Of a DNA stretch of 64,000 bases, positions 12,245-23,624 are shown one piece after another (the first letter of the stretch is position 1; the number at the start of each line of letters is the position of its first letter). The stretch is from Neocallimastix lanati (nom. inval.). Taxonomy: Eukaryota; Neocallimastigomycota; Neocallimastigomycetes; Neocallimastigales; Neocallimastigaceae. The notes beneath the pieces are model-generated. The model ran no database searches and was not told where the DNA came from. It saw only the letters and a program-made list of their open reading frames with translations. The DNA lies in contig JACVTC010000068.1 in NCBI GenBank assembly GCA_016946835.1, forward strand, positions 41,001 to 105,000, read 5' to 3'. The position numbers and the translations under genes are program-made.

Positions 12245-12729
12245 TGTTAGAAATAAAGTTTAATATTATGATACTATATTATAGTTAGTTATATAATAAC
12301 TTAGAATATAATATTATTAATATATTAAATAATTAAATATATATTGTTATGTAAATATATTGTGGCGCATATATGACGTACATCATATACTTACATAAAC
12401 AACCAAATATAGTTATATTAAATGTAATAAATGATGTTTATATAATTGTATTATACAATTAATTATAAACAATAACCTTATTAAATAAAGATATTATTAA
12501 AAGTAGAGATCGAAATCTCAATTTCAAAGAAATATTTTTAATAGATTAAGAGTCTCAGTTTGACTCTACTAGTGTTTTATAATATTATATAACGAGTTTT
12601 TAATATTAAAATTAAGAAATATTTTTTTAAATAAAGATTAAATCATTTATTGATTATTTAATATAATAATTACATATTTTATTTTGTTGTCTTTTAAAAA
12701 AAAAAAAGAATAAATAAAAATAAAACAAA
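12245..12729 (+). repeat. 5' LTR and leader of the copia element
   Basis: The start TGTTAGAAATAAAGTTTAAT matches the LTR starts at 3687 and 41748. The 3' LTR boundary and primer-binding site could not be fixed; the segment before the gag ATG is probably leader. No matching intact 3' LTR was found near 18 kb, so the element is truncated at its 3' end. Confidence 0.55.
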
Positions 12730-13802
12730 ATGAGTGAATCATTAACAATTTCATCTAATGTCAAAATATTAAGTAAAAGAATTATCCTTGTTGGGCCTCT
12801 GATATGGAACTGTTACTCGTCACCCATGAATTAGAATCTTATATTTACGAAGATAATGTTAAGATGATACATAAATCTGACAGCGAATACGAAGAAGGAT
12901 GTATTCCAATTATGTGCACTAAGGACCTGTACTACGCAAAAGGAGTGACTAAAAAGCAAATAAAAAATGATGCAATGACAAAAAGAATAATAAGTCTTAA
13001 TCTTGATGACTCAATCAAGATTAAAATAGATTTCAGAACAAAATCAGCACATCAAGTTTGGAAGCTGATTGAATCTACCTACTTAGAAAGTGAAGAGCAA
13101 AGGAAAATAAATTATAGAAAAGAATTGGAAGTAATGTCTTTTAACAAGAATGAAGATTTTGAATTATTTTTGTCTAACATGATAAATATTTTTAATAAAC
13201 TCAAGGATTTAAATGATGAGGTTAGTGACGAAGCAAAATATAATTATCTTTATAAATCGTTACCTTATGACCTCATACATGCGACCAACATTATTAGCTA
13301 TCACGATAATTGGGAAGGATGCTGCAAGCATTTAAATAAAATAATTCCAAAGTTAAAATTCTTAAAGGAATATAAAAATAATCAATATAACACTAATTCC
13401 TTGTTTAGCAGCACTGAAGAAAATAAACATAAAAATATAAATCATAATTATATAAACAAAAGAAATAATACGTACAATATTAATAAAAATTTCAAATGTT
13501 ATAATTGTGGCGGTTTCGGGCACATTGCAAGAAATTGTAGCAGTAAACGCCACATTAACAATGGTAAAAATTACAATAAATATAAGCACAATAATAAAGG
13601 AAAAGAGTATTCATACAAAAATAAAAAATACAATTCTAGAAAAGGACGTACATATGCGAACAATGCAGAAGAAACAAAATATGAAGAAAATTATAAAAAC
13701 ATTTATGATAACGTTTTAAATACAGACTACAACGATAATGAACATTGTGAATCCAATAGTGCGATTGTAGAGAAAAAGATAAATAATAAAAAGGATTTTT
13801 AG
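12730..13802 (+). CDS. Copia Gag with CCHC zinc knuckle (one frameshift near the N-terminus)
   Basis: The natural start is probably the ATG at 12730. That frame gives MSESLTISSNVKILSK and then shifts by one base near 12780 into the long frame, which reads KNYPCWASDMELLLVTHELE, the usual copia gag N-terminal block. The open frame from 12804 to 13802 gives 332 residues with the UBN2-type gag core (about 60-185) and a CCHC zinc knuckle at 232-245 (CYNCGGFGHIARNC). Lys/Asn-rich sequence follows. A TAG ends it 20 bases before the pol ORF. Gag packages element RNA in virus-like particles. Confidence 0.85.
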
Positions 13803-13822
13803 GTAACGGCAGTGTACTCCCT

Positions 13823-16531
13823 ATGCAGAATATTGATTATTATACTGCCGATAATTTAACAATAAATTTACCTAATAAAATCAATAATGACGTTACTGAA
13901 TGGACTTTAGATTCTGGAGCGTCATATCACATGACTGGAAATGTTAATAACTTAGTCGACTCCCAAAAACATGAAGTAAGCATCCACTTCGCAAATAATC
14001 ATATAATTAAATCAAAATTAATTGGAAAATTTGTAGGTTATATTAACGGTAACAAAATTACTCTTAATAACGTCTTGTATATACCTACATTCAAGAAAAA
14101 TCTTCTTTCAATTGACCATTTGAGCAATGAAAACTTTAAGACAGTATTTTATAGATACAAAAATAAAAATCATGCTGCTATATTTAATAACAAAAATAAA
14201 AGAATATACACATCAATATCAAATAATTCTAAAACATATAAAGTAATAATGACTAGAAAAAATATTAATATGCCCAACAGATACACTTGTAATAATTTAG
14301 AAAAAGCCACAGAAGATAATAATATGGAATTGTGGCACAGACGTATGGGTCATTTTAATATTGATTTAATTAAAGATAAATTATCCAAAATTAACATCTC
14401 GAAAAGATGTAAAATATGTTCAAAATCAAAACTAAAAAATTTCCCTTATCCACCTGCAAAAAATAATACCAAAGAAACATTCGAGCTTATCCATATGGAT
14501 CTAGTATATGTACCAGACTACTCTGTTTATGGAAATAAATATTTCTTAACTATATTAGATGACTACTCAAGATACAGCTGGATTTGTTTTATAGAAAATA
14601 AAAGTAAAACATTTGATGCATTTATCAACTGGTACAATCAAATTAAGAATATTTTTAATAAAAATATAAAGTATATTAAGACTGACAATGGTACTGAATT
14701 CTTTAACAATAGATTTAGAGAATTTTATGATAAAACCGGTATAGTACATGAGAGTACTATTCCTTACAATCCTCAACAAAATGGAAGAGTTGAGAGATTA
14801 CATGGAACTTTGATTTCTAATGCAGAGGCAATGCTTGCAGATGCAAAGTTAAATCATAAATTTTGGGAAGATGCAGTTTCAACTGCTAATTATATTCATA
14901 ACAGGTTACCACATAAAGGTAACAATAATAAGATCCCATATGAAATATTATATAATGATAAAGTTGACTATAATAAATTTAGGGTATTTGGGTGTTTAAC
15001 ATATTTCTACGTACCCAAACAATTTAGAAAAAAGTTTTCGAATACCACTTTACCAGGTATATTTTTAGGGTATGATGAAATTAATCATACAGCCTATAAA
15101 ATATATGATATTACAAACAATAAAATAATTCTTTCAAGAGCTGTAGTATTCATAGAAGATGAACCAGGAAATATGAATTCCCCTTCTACTACTCCAGACA
15201 CATTAAATTTCTTACCATATTGTGAAATCGAAGAAAATAATGATGAAATTGAAGATAATAATATTATTGATAATAATGTTAATAATAATTATAACAATAA
15301 TATAGGTGACAGTAACAATAACTATAATTATAACATTTATAATGATAATAATACAATAGATAATATTGAAAATATGAGAAAATCAAACAATGATAATTAT
15401 ATTAATTATAATTTAAATGAAAAATTTATTAATCCATATTTTAATCCAAATATTCCTTATAATGATGTTAATTTTAATAATTACCAAAATGGTAATAATA
15501 ACTTTATTTCCCCAATCAATTACAACTATCCTAATGTACCATTTTATAATATTAATGTACCAAATTATTTAAATTCTAACTTTAATCCTCAATTAATAAA
15601 TTCACAAAACGTTAATCCTTCATTTATAAATAATAATAAAAATAATTTAAATGAACTAAATTCAAATAATAATTATAATTATTTCCAAAATGAAAATAAT
15701 AAATATTTTTTAAATGGAAATAAAAATTATAATTATAATAATGATTATCTATTGAATAATTATAATAACAATTTAAACAATGTTAATTATTCAAGTAATT
15801 TAAATAAAAATATTGTTAATTATAATAATAATAAATTTATAGGTAATTCGAAAAATGTGATCAGGAATATTCAGGATGATGAAACAGATAATATTGATAA
15901 TACTAACGTTGATTTCAATAAAGCAAACATTATTAATCAACCCATTGAGAATAATAATAATTCATTCAATATTAATAATCTCCTTAAGGATCAAGATTCA
16001 AATAAGATAAATACTAATTCAATTCAAGAAAACTTAAATTTTGAAGTAGATAATGTAAACAAACCTTTAAAGGAAAATGCATATACAGGAATAAATAATA
16101 ATGGAAATATCACTAATAATTTAAATTTTAATTATAATAATAATTCCAATGAAAATATAAATAAACATAATTTGAATAATGATAATGAGTTATATGGGAA
16201 TAATTTTGATGATAAATATAATCATAATTTAAATGTTAACAACCAAGAAAATATAAATCATACTACAGGTAATGAAATAAAAGTAAGTAATATAACTCAT
16301 GATAATATTAGTGTAAATGAATCAAATGTTAATTCAAATAATTATTTAAATCCAAATACGAATGAAAGTAATGAGGAATATAATAATTTAAATAAATCTA
16401 AAGATATTTTGAATAATGCTATTATTGAGAAAATAAATATAAATAATAATATGAATAAGAATAAGAATGATATATATTCAAATAAAATGTATTATTCAAT
16501 TAAATTTTATTTATTATTTATTAATATATAA
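13823..16531 (+). CDS. Copia Pol part 1: protease and integrase with a long Asn-rich tail (902 aa)
   Basis: Order: aspartic protease (WTLDSGASYHMTG, D30), the GAG-pre-integrase zinc finger (H172, H177, C196, C199), then the integrase core with D226 (HMDLVYV), D288 (KTDNGTEF) and E324 (NGRVERLHG), so the D,D-35,E triad is complete. The usual copia domain GIFLGYD follows. From about residue 455 the protein becomes almost pure Asn/Tyr/Ile/Asp for more than 400 residues, where most copia elements have a shorter linker before RT. RT is not in this frame; it appears, decayed, at 17.4-17.9 kb. The last 15 or so codons come from the ~110-bp direct repeat. Gag-pol expression would need readthrough, re-initiation or loss of the TAG. 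Confidence 0.88.
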   Translation: MQNIDYYTADNLTINLPNKINNDVTEWTLDSGASYHMTGNVNNLVDSQKHEVSIHFANNHIIKSKLIGKFVGYINGNKITLNNVLYIPTFKKNLLSIDHLSNENFKTVFYRYKNKNHAAIFNNKNKRIYTSISNNSKTYKVIMTRKNINMPNRYTCNNLEKATEDNNMELWHRRMGHFNIDLIKDKLSKINISKRCKICSKSKLKNFPYPPAKNNTKETFELIHMDLVYVPDYSVYGNKYFLTILDDYSRYSWICFIENKSKTFDAFINWYNQIKNIFNKNIKYIKTDNGTEFFNNRFREFYDKTGIVHESTIPYNPQQNGRVERLHGTLISNAEAMLADAKLNHKFWEDAVSTANYIHNRLPHKGNNNKIPYEILYNDKVDYNKFRVFGCLTYFYVPKQFRKKFSNTTLPGIFLGYDEINHTAYKIYDITNNKIILSRAVVFIEDEPGNMNSPSTTPDTLNFLPYCEIEENNDEIEDNNIIDNNVNNNYNNNIGDSNNNYNYNIYNDNNTIDNIENMRKSNNDNYINYNLNEKFINPYFNPNIPYNDVNFNNYQNGNNNFISPINYNYPNVPFYNINVPNYLNSNFNPQLINSQNVNPSFINNNKNNLNELNSNNNYNYFQNENNKYFLNGNKNYNYNNDYLLNNYNNNLNNVNYSSNLNKNIVNYNNNKFIGNSKNVIRNIQDDETDNIDNTNVDFNKANIINQPIENNNNSFNINNLLKDQDSNKINTNSIQENLNFEVDNVNKPLKENAYTGINNNGNITNNLNFNYNNNSNENINKHNLNNDNELYGNNFDDKYNHNLNVNNQENINHTTGNEIKVSNITHDNISVNESNVNSNNYLNPNTNESNEEYNNLNKSKDILNNAIIEKININNNMNKNKNDIYSNKMYYSIKFYLLFINI

Positions 16532-16593
16532 AGTATTTAAAAAGAATCATTTTTAAACTTTCTTCAATTTTTGAATTTTTTGAGTTAAAATTT
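16484..16593 (+). repeat. ~110-bp direct repeat, copy 2
   Basis: It is the mate of 12133-12244. It supplies the end and stop codon of the copia pol ORF, so it looks inserted or copied into the element's Asn-rich coding region. Confidence 0.85.
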
Positions 16594-17945
16594 AAGTCAT
16601 ATTAATTTTAAAATAAAAAAAAAGATAAAAAATGAAAAAATAAAAAAAAAAAAAAACAATAATAAAAAAATTGTTTTAAAGTTCAACATAATATTTAAAC
16701 TTTTGTATATTAAAGTATTATAAATATTTATAATATTTGATTACATAATAATTTGTATGTAAAATATAAAATGAAAAATTTTTATGAAATTAATATTTTG
16801 AGACATCAAATGAAAACCACACCAATATTATATATGACAATAATAATGAAAATAATAGTATTATTAATATAATTACTGATAATAGCATAAAAAGCATAAA
16901 AAATCACAAATAATTTTTTAAACATAGATGTTAAAAAAAATTATATTAATAAAAATTTGAATAAAACAATTTCAAATTTAAATAAAAAATATAAATCTTA
17001 ATAATTATAAAAATTTATCTAAATCTAACCTTAATAATTATGAAATTGTAAACTGGAAACTTATTGAAAATAAAATTGAAAGCCACCATAAGAATCTGGT
17101 TAATTCGAAGATGAATGAAAAATTAAATTTAAAAAAATAATAAAATGAAAATATTAAAATTAGAGACTATAATTATAAAAATGAATTGGAAGATAATTTT
17201 AGTGATCTGGAAACTTTAGATAAAGGAAAATTAAGGAAATCCAAAGAAAAGGATATAAAATTTAATATTAATGGAATAATAATCTATTGCTAAGCAATAA
17301 AACAAAAATGATAAAACTGATGAAGAAAAAACTAAAAACTATTGAAAAAGAAAAAGAAAAAATTATCAATATAAAGAAGAAAGAAAAATGAAGGATAGAA
17401 CATCTATATTAAATATATCATTTTTTTGAGAGGAAACCAGATTCAGATGAAAATGAAAACCTCAAGAGAAATAGAGTTAATAACATTAATACGTTAATTC
17501 CAAAGAATTATGAAGAAACCAAGAATTCAGAAAATATCGACAAATGGAAAGATATAATAATAAAAAAAAGAATTACAAAATTTATGGAAAATGTGGATAA
17601 CAAAAATATTCCAAAAGGCGTTAAATTTCTCAATGTTATATGAGTTTTTACTATTAAAGATAATGGCATATATAAAGCAAGATTAATCTTAAGAGTTTTA
17701 CGACAAATTAAAATAGTTTATTACACCTGTACCTATTCTACTTCAATAGTAATGGATAGATTCATATTAACAATTACTATTACTTCAATATATAAATGGG
17801 ATTTTAAAACAAATCGATATTAAAGCTGAATATTTTAATGATAATAAAAATGAGAAAATATATGTTTAAATTCCGAAATGTGATAAGCACTTCAATTGCG
17901 GAAAATCTGGATTATTACAAAAGACTTTCTATGTATAACAAAATA
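16594..17945 (+). mobile_element. Decayed continuation of the copia element: Asn-rich linker and RT
   Basis: Between about 16800 and 17400 broken frames still read Asn/Lys-rich sequence like the pol tail. From about 17460 RT is recognisable (NIPKGVKFLNVI, then VFTIKDNGIYKARLI, then DKHFNCGKSGLLQKT), with several stops and shifts. The similarity ends near 17945 before the YVDD box, so the RT palm C-terminus, RNase H and 3' LTR are absent. This element cannot be autonomous. Confidence 0.8.
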
Positions 17946-18429
17946 TTATAATAAATATTTAAAATCACTAATACAAAAAATTACTTTTTTTATTATTTTA
18001 TTTTATTATTTTTAAATTTTATTTTTATACTCATTATAATACTATAAGCCGCAAGGTTTGATATAATATTAATATTTAAAAAAAAAGTTTTATATAAAAA
18101 TTAAGTTTTATTAATAAATAAAATATTAAAATAAAAAAAAAACAATGAAAAAAATAATTTTTATTAAGAATTTTAATCATATTTATATTTTTTTTTTAAA
18201 AGTTTAAGCTATCAAAATAAAAAAAGAAGTTTCTAAAAAGTTCTTAAAAATTAAAGAATTTAGAAAAAATAGAAAATAATAGAATTAAAAATATAATGGA
18301 ATAAATTTTATTTAATTAAATATAAGAATTATCAAGAAATTTTAGTAATATCTTGAATTATAACAATACTTTTAGACATTTTAGAATAAGCTTATTAAAT
18401 AATAATAATTAATATAAATCTAACCCTAT
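17946..18429. other. AT-rich spacer between copia and Ty3 elements
   Basis: I see no coding sequence or clear LTR ends. A GCCGCAAGG stretch near 18049 stands out from the AT background but has no recognisable context. Confidence 0.4.
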
Positions 18430-18439
18430 ATATTGCCTA

Positions 18440-19282
18440 CTTAGTAACTGAAGGAGAAGTTAGATTTATAATTCAAGAATTCAATAACTCATTAGGATAT
18501 CCAACTTTACTCCAGATGAAGAAAGCCTTGTTGACAGCCAATGAATCCACAAAAACCAATATATATGATAAAGTGAAGAATCTCACTATAAAAATTGATG
18601 AAGAACTAGAAGATTTCAACAGAAAATATTTAGAATTATACCAGAAGGTAAATGAAGACCTGAAGTCGGGGATAAAAGTAAAAGATTTCCTAAAATCTAT
18701 TAAAACCAGAAAGGGAGCTTGTCATGCAGTCCTGTACGACGAGGCGAAACAATAGAAGAAGCCATCAAGTGTCCTTCCAAAGTCCAAAAGTTTCTTGAGT
18801 TCGAAAAGGAAATGAACTCTGAAGAAGAAAATAGCCTAAAGGAAACAGGAAACAGTTCACTTAGGTAACAAGAAATTCAAGGTATTCTCACCCATTCACA
18901 CATTCCGGTAAAATACTTCGGTGTATGAAGGAAAAGAATACCATTAATAATGGGTTGTCTGGCCACTTGACAACTTGAGAGAGCTGCCATGGAAGTCGAG
19001 GTTAGTCCAAGGAGCAATACAGAAGCACTGACCGAATTACACCCCTCGGTAATAGCTCAGCCGACCATTGAGAAAGCTAAGAAGAAAGGAAAACAAGATA
19101 AGAATAAGAAAATAAAAGAAAAAGAAGGAGAATCTAAAATTAACGTAGATGAAGAAGAGAAAAATATGGCTTCCACAGGGGAAAATCACATCAAATTACT
19201 AGGTGGTGGTTCTTATTATGATGTCAGTGAAGACTTGAGGAGCTTAAAAGCTTATTTCAGTTGCCCAATTATTAGATATTAG
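18440..19282 (+). pseudogene. Ty3/gypsy gag relic
   Basis: The frame at 18516-18755 reads IDEELEDFNRKYLELYQKV, typical of the retrotransposon gag core, and continues after one shift (TIEEAIKCPSKVQKFLEFEK, about 18745-18805). A Lys/Glu-rich block follows at 18989-19282. No zinc knuckle is visible. It is broken by at least two frame changes. Confidence 0.7.
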
Positions 19283-19328
19283 TCTAAAAGTTAAAACTCA
19301 GTGTAACGAAATCTTCAGTTGTAAAGTT

Positions 19329-19401
19329 TGAACCTTGGTTCAATGGTTAGTTACCTTGACCATGACCAATGTTTCATGGGTTTGACTCACATCTCAACCC
19401 A
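19329..19401 (+). repeat. tRNA-like insertion (SINE-like), between gag and RT of the Ty3 relic
   Basis: It has an A-box-like TGGTTCAATGGTTAG at 19336-19350 and a B-box-like GGTTTGACTCA at 19379-19389, spaced as in a tRNA gene. Acceptor-stem pairing is poor, so it is not a working tRNA. It is either a SINE head or a coincidence in the gag-pol spacer. Confidence 0.4.
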
Positions 19402-19639
19402 ATTTGAAAAAATTAATTATTTTATTAATTGTTAATAATAACTTCTTGAATGTTCTTTCTGTATAAATTATAGTCGAGAATTAAGGAACTGTTCAAAGAA
19501 ATTAATAGTAAAATATAATCTATGGGAAATAGCTGAAAAATTAGACAAGCTGGACAGATCAGATGAAGACGCTGACATAAAACAAGAAGAAGTGTAAATT
19601 TACTTATAAATGCCGAATCGACCCTTTCTACTTCGATTA

Positions 19640-21120
19640 GTCCTCATTCTATTGTTGATAACTGTGAACCTGAAATCTTTGTCAATAATATTGGTGAGGA
19701 GGAATCTAGGAGTGAAACTTTCAATAGGATATACAACAAAAACATTGGTATCTGTGATGAGAGATTTCTTAAGAAGATAAGAGAGATACTAAGCTCTTAA
19801 GACGATATCATTGCCTTGGGTACCGATGATCTGTCAAAAACAAGTTTGCTTCCCCATTCAATTCATCTAAAAGCAGGAAGCCAACCAATAAAGCAACGTA
19901 CTTACCGACTTTCGAAGGCTAAGGCGAATATTCTCAAAGAAGAGTTAATTAATATAATTAACAAGAAACTTATTGTTTCGTCTCACACTCCATGGTCCTC
20001 ACTTGTTATCCTTATTTCCAAAAAAAATGGAAAATGGAGACTTTGTATAGACTACTGGAAATTAAACGAAATAACTACAAAGGACTCTTATTCGCTCCCT
20101 CTCATTTAGGAGGTTTTGTTTTACGTAGGTTGAGATATAAAAGCTATCGCTGTTTTAGATCTTTTTTCTGGGTATCATCAGATACCCCTGAACAATGAAG
20201 ATATAGTAAAGACCAGCTTCACAACAACGTTTGGAAGCTATAATTTTGTTGTAATGCCCTTTGGTCTTACCAACGCTCCTGCGACCTTCCAGTGGGAAAT
20301 GAATCGCATCTTTTTCCCACTGATCGGTAAGTGCATGTTTGTCTACCTTGATGATCTAGTAATTTTCTCTCCTAGTGAAGAACAACATCTTAAGGACATT
20401 AAAGAAGTATTTCAAATTATAAAATCTAACAGTTTGAATATCAATATTGAAAAATGCAACTTCTTTATGAAGGAAGATGAAGTCTTAGGTCATTTGTTGA
20501 GGGTAGATGGCATTAAACCCACGGAGAGGAAAATAGAGGATATCAAATATTAAGATAGACAGAAAGACGTGTTAAGTCTTAGATCATTCTTAGGAGTGGG
20601 TAGGATACTACCGTAAATTCATTACGAACTTTGTGAAAATTGCCCATTGTTTGTATCAGCTATTCAAGGAAAATCAAGAATTCATATGAAGTCAAGACTG
20701 TCAAAAAAGCTTCCAATAAATTAAAATATTATATTATCAATTACCCAATACTGAAGTTTCTTGATTTTTCGAAATCATTTATCGTAAGAATTGATGTAGT
20801 TCTGTTACAGATCCGTGAGAAAAAGGAGTTCCCAGTCCACTATGTTAGCTGAACATTGAAAAAGGAAGAGAAAAACACTTTGGGAACCAAAATTGAAGGT
20901 GCTGCTGCATTTTTATGCGTAATGAAATTTAAGTCACATATAAAAGGTAATGATTTTGAAACGATCCTCTATATTGATCATAAACCTTTAGTAAGATTAT
21001 TTAAAATAAAGAACCCACTAACAGACAATTAACTAACTGGATATTAGAGCTTAGTCTTTTAAAAATCAAGGTTCAATACGAAAAAGGAAAGAAGAATGTA
21101 ATTGCAGACTCATTGTTTAA
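19640..21120 (+). pseudogene. Ty3/gypsy reverse transcriptase and RNase H relic
   Basis: The RT block starts with HSIHLKAGSQPIKQRTYRLS (about 19860-19915), then PWSSLVILISKKNGKWRLCID. DLFSGYHQIPLNNEDIVKTS follows in another frame, then MPFGLTNAPATFQ and the catalytic YLDD box (VYLDDLVIFS, about 20342-20371). A decayed connection/RNase H region runs from 20560 and ends in KVQYEKGKKNVIADSL near 21110. Stops occur at 20107, 20551 and repeatedly in RNase H. Confidence 0.85.
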
Positions 21121-21936
21121 ACTATCCCATGCAAAAGGTCCCTTGTATGTTACAGATAATAATAATCAATATATAGTAGTTCTTGTAGACTATTTCACTG
21201 GATGGGCCAATGCTGAACCTCTTAAGAGAATACAATCAAAAGATATTATTAAGTTTTTATCTACCATATTTAGTTGCCATGGTATTCCAGAATTATTAAT
21301 CACAGACAACGGTCTTCAATTCATATTAGCACAAATAAAAGGATTTCTCGACCTATATGGAATTTATATTTTATCAGCTATCCTTTATCACCCAGAAACT
21401 AATGGAAAAATAGAAGACTGCAACAAAGAAATAAGTAAGTATCTAAGATTGTTAAGTGAAAAAGAAAAACAATAGGATGAATTAATTCCTTCGGCTCTAT
21501 GGGCTTGAGAAGGATGAAAAGCGAAAAGACGAGATTCTCGAGCTTTGAGTTAATATATGGAAGACTAGAAAAACGAACATTCGAACTTTTAGTGAATATT
21601 AATAGAAAGAGTCCTTGAGAGAATCAAGAAGAATTTCTACTTAGAAAATTTAATAAATAAAGTGGATTCAAGAGGCTAAAAAAAAATATCAAACATGCCA
21701 ATGTCTTATGGAAGGATAGAAGACAACAAGTTTACCGAATGAAGAATAATTATAGAAGTGGTGACCTTGTACTAGTCCGCTATCTAAATCGAAAGAAGTT
21801 AGATCCTTTCTTCTTTAGTCATTTCAAAGTTGTTAAGACGGATTTCAATATAGTTACCTTACGTGACCCTGAAACTAGTGAGATAATGGTCAGAAATGTT
21901 CATAAGAAGAATATTGTTCCCTACTTCATTAAATAG
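21113..21936 (+). pseudogene. Ty3/gypsy integrase relic lacking its zinc-binding domain
   Basis: The core at 21113-21475 has VLVDYFTGWANAEPL, then ITDNGLQF, then HPETNGKIED, so the D, D and E positions are kept. The N-terminal HHCC domain is missing: RNase H sequence runs almost straight into the core near 21120-21150, implying an internal deletion. A C-terminal block at 21739-21936 (SGDLVLVRYLNRKKLDPFF) corresponds to the integrase C-terminal region. Stops lie between 21475 and 21739. Confidence 0.85.
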
Positions 21937-21971
21937 ACTTCAAGTGTCGAAATATAAAATTAGTAGGGAGG

Positions 21972-22570
21972 TCTTGGTACAAGTCCAAATGAAAAATTTA
22001 AGATTTAATAATATGTAAAAAATTTAATTAATAACGAAAATTGTAAAAGTAGAAATAAATTAAACCAAATATAGTTAAATGAAAATTGTATTTTAAGATT
22101 TATTTTAAAAATGTAGTAATAAATAAAGAAAATTAATAAAATAGTTTTATGTAAAATTTAAAAATAGAAAAAAATTGATTCGAATGTGTAGAATTTGAGA
22201 TTTCTAAAAAGTTATTTGAAATTAATAAAATAGCAATAAATAAAAATTTACCGCCTATTTTAAACATCAATTATTACTAATATTAATTAAATTAAATACA
22301 AATTTAAGAAATTCGTGCTAATCGCACCATTTATGATAAAGAATGAAAATTAAAAATTAAAATAATTATAAAACGGAATTTAAGAATAATAAATAATTAA
22401 ATAATAATAAAATAATTAATTTTTAGATTATAACTATTTAAATTATAAAAAAATATTAAATAAATAATACAATATGTTTAATTTTGTATTTAAAAGTTTT
22501 ATTGAAGGATTTAACTAATTATTAAAATTTAAAAATAATAAAACAATTATAAAATTATTGATTCTACTAT
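21972..22570. other. AT-rich stretch after the Ty3 relic
   Basis: It could contain a decayed 3' LTR, since it follows a polypurine tract, but no TG...CA-bounded repeat was recognised. No coding sequence is visible. Confidence 0.35.
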
Positions 22571-22985
22571 ACTATGGACTCAAGCAAACTGGAAGACCAT
22601 GGTTTACGTAATCTCCGGTTTTCTAAAGAAAATTAAGTTAATTCAATATAATAAAGATGATCGCTTATTTGGTAAATATAAAAATAATACATTATACTTA
22701 TTAAAATCATTTTATGTTGATGATACATTAATTGAAATAGTAAATAAAGAATCTACTACAGTTGCTTCAAAGATAAAATACAAATACAAAGTTTCTATGG
22801 ATAAAACAGCAAACAAAATCATCAGAATTAATATAATTAAAACAAATAAAGGCTACAAATGTAATTAAAAAGATTAAATTTAAAAAATGTTAACTAACTT
22901 TAATATAAACAATACTAAAATAACAAGAACACCATGTATTAATGTATAAAAATTAGAAGATAGAGAAAACTCTGGAAAAATTAAC
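22571..22985 (+). pseudogene. Copia RT fragment with YVDD box
   Basis: The frame 22599-22868 reads RLFGKYKNNTLYLLKSFYVD, giving the YVDD catalytic box, then KIIRINIIKTNKGYKCN. After one stop, MLTNFNINNTKITRTPCIN and KINKTDYKILI continue the usual copia RT C-terminal sequence to about 22985. It begins and ends abruptly, so it is only part of RT. Confidence 0.8.
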
Positions 22986-22997
22986 AAAACTGATTAT

Positions 22998-23150
22998 AAA
23001 ATATTAATTGAATACTAGATAAAAGAAAACATTATGGAAAAATCAAATATCTTATCAAATGGGAAAAATAAAATTTATCTTATTCATCTTGGGAACCTGA
23101 AGCAAATTTAATTTGCCCTGAACTTTTAAAAGAATTTAACAAAAATAACT
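22998..23150 (+). pseudogene. Chromodomain remnant abutting the copia RT fragment
   Basis: The frame starting near 23013 reads ILDKRKHYGKIKYLIKWEK, one stop, then NLSYSSWEPEANLICPELL. The KYLIKW...SSWEPEANL pattern, with aromatic W residues, is the chromodomain signature. Chromodomains normally sit at the integrase C-terminus of Ty3/gypsy chromoviruses, not after copia RT. It is in a different frame from the RT, so it is probably the tail of a separate chromovirus brought next to it by deletion or insertion. Confidence 0.75.
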
Positions 23151-23624
23151 AAAATCAAAATTTGAAAATGAACCTTATTAAAAATATTTTTAATTTAGTT
23201 TGTAATTTGGAAAAATAATTAATAAATTATAATTATTAATTTATTTTTTATATTTTTATCTTTAAAATAATTAATTAAATGAAATACATTCTTGATAAAG
23301 AATTTATTTAAAATTTAAAGTATTAATGATTTAATATATATATTTAAATAATAATAAATTATCATAATTAGAGTTAAATTGTACAATTCTATTTTAATTT
23401 AAAAAAAAATATATATATATATATTTTAAATTTATTAATATATATATATAAAGTTCCAAAAAAAATTTTTTTTAAAATAAGGTTAAAATTAAGGATATAA
23501 AAAAAAAAAAAAAAAAAATAAAAATAAAAAAAAAAAAAAACAATTATAAAAATTTTATACAGAGTTTTAAATTGAAAAAAAAAAATTTAAATTTGTAATA
23601 TACTTTTAATTAAATCTTATATTG
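23151..23624. other. AT-rich sequence with poly-A tracts; 5' edge of receptor C homology
   Basis: No gene is visible. Similarity to the upstream regions of receptors A (from 4110) and B (to 12060) begins at roughly 23520, after a poly-A block. Confidence 0.5.

Larger units (their letters stand above)
18430..21960 (+). mobile_element. Ty3/gypsy retrotransposon relic (gag, RT, RNase H, integrase)
   Basis: Domain order gag, (protease not found), RT, RNase H, integrase is that of Ty3/gypsy. Stops and frame changes occur in every block. A purine run (TAGTAGGGAGG, about 21961-21971) sits just after the last codon, as expected for a polypurine tract, but no certain LTR was found on either side. Confidence 0.88.
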
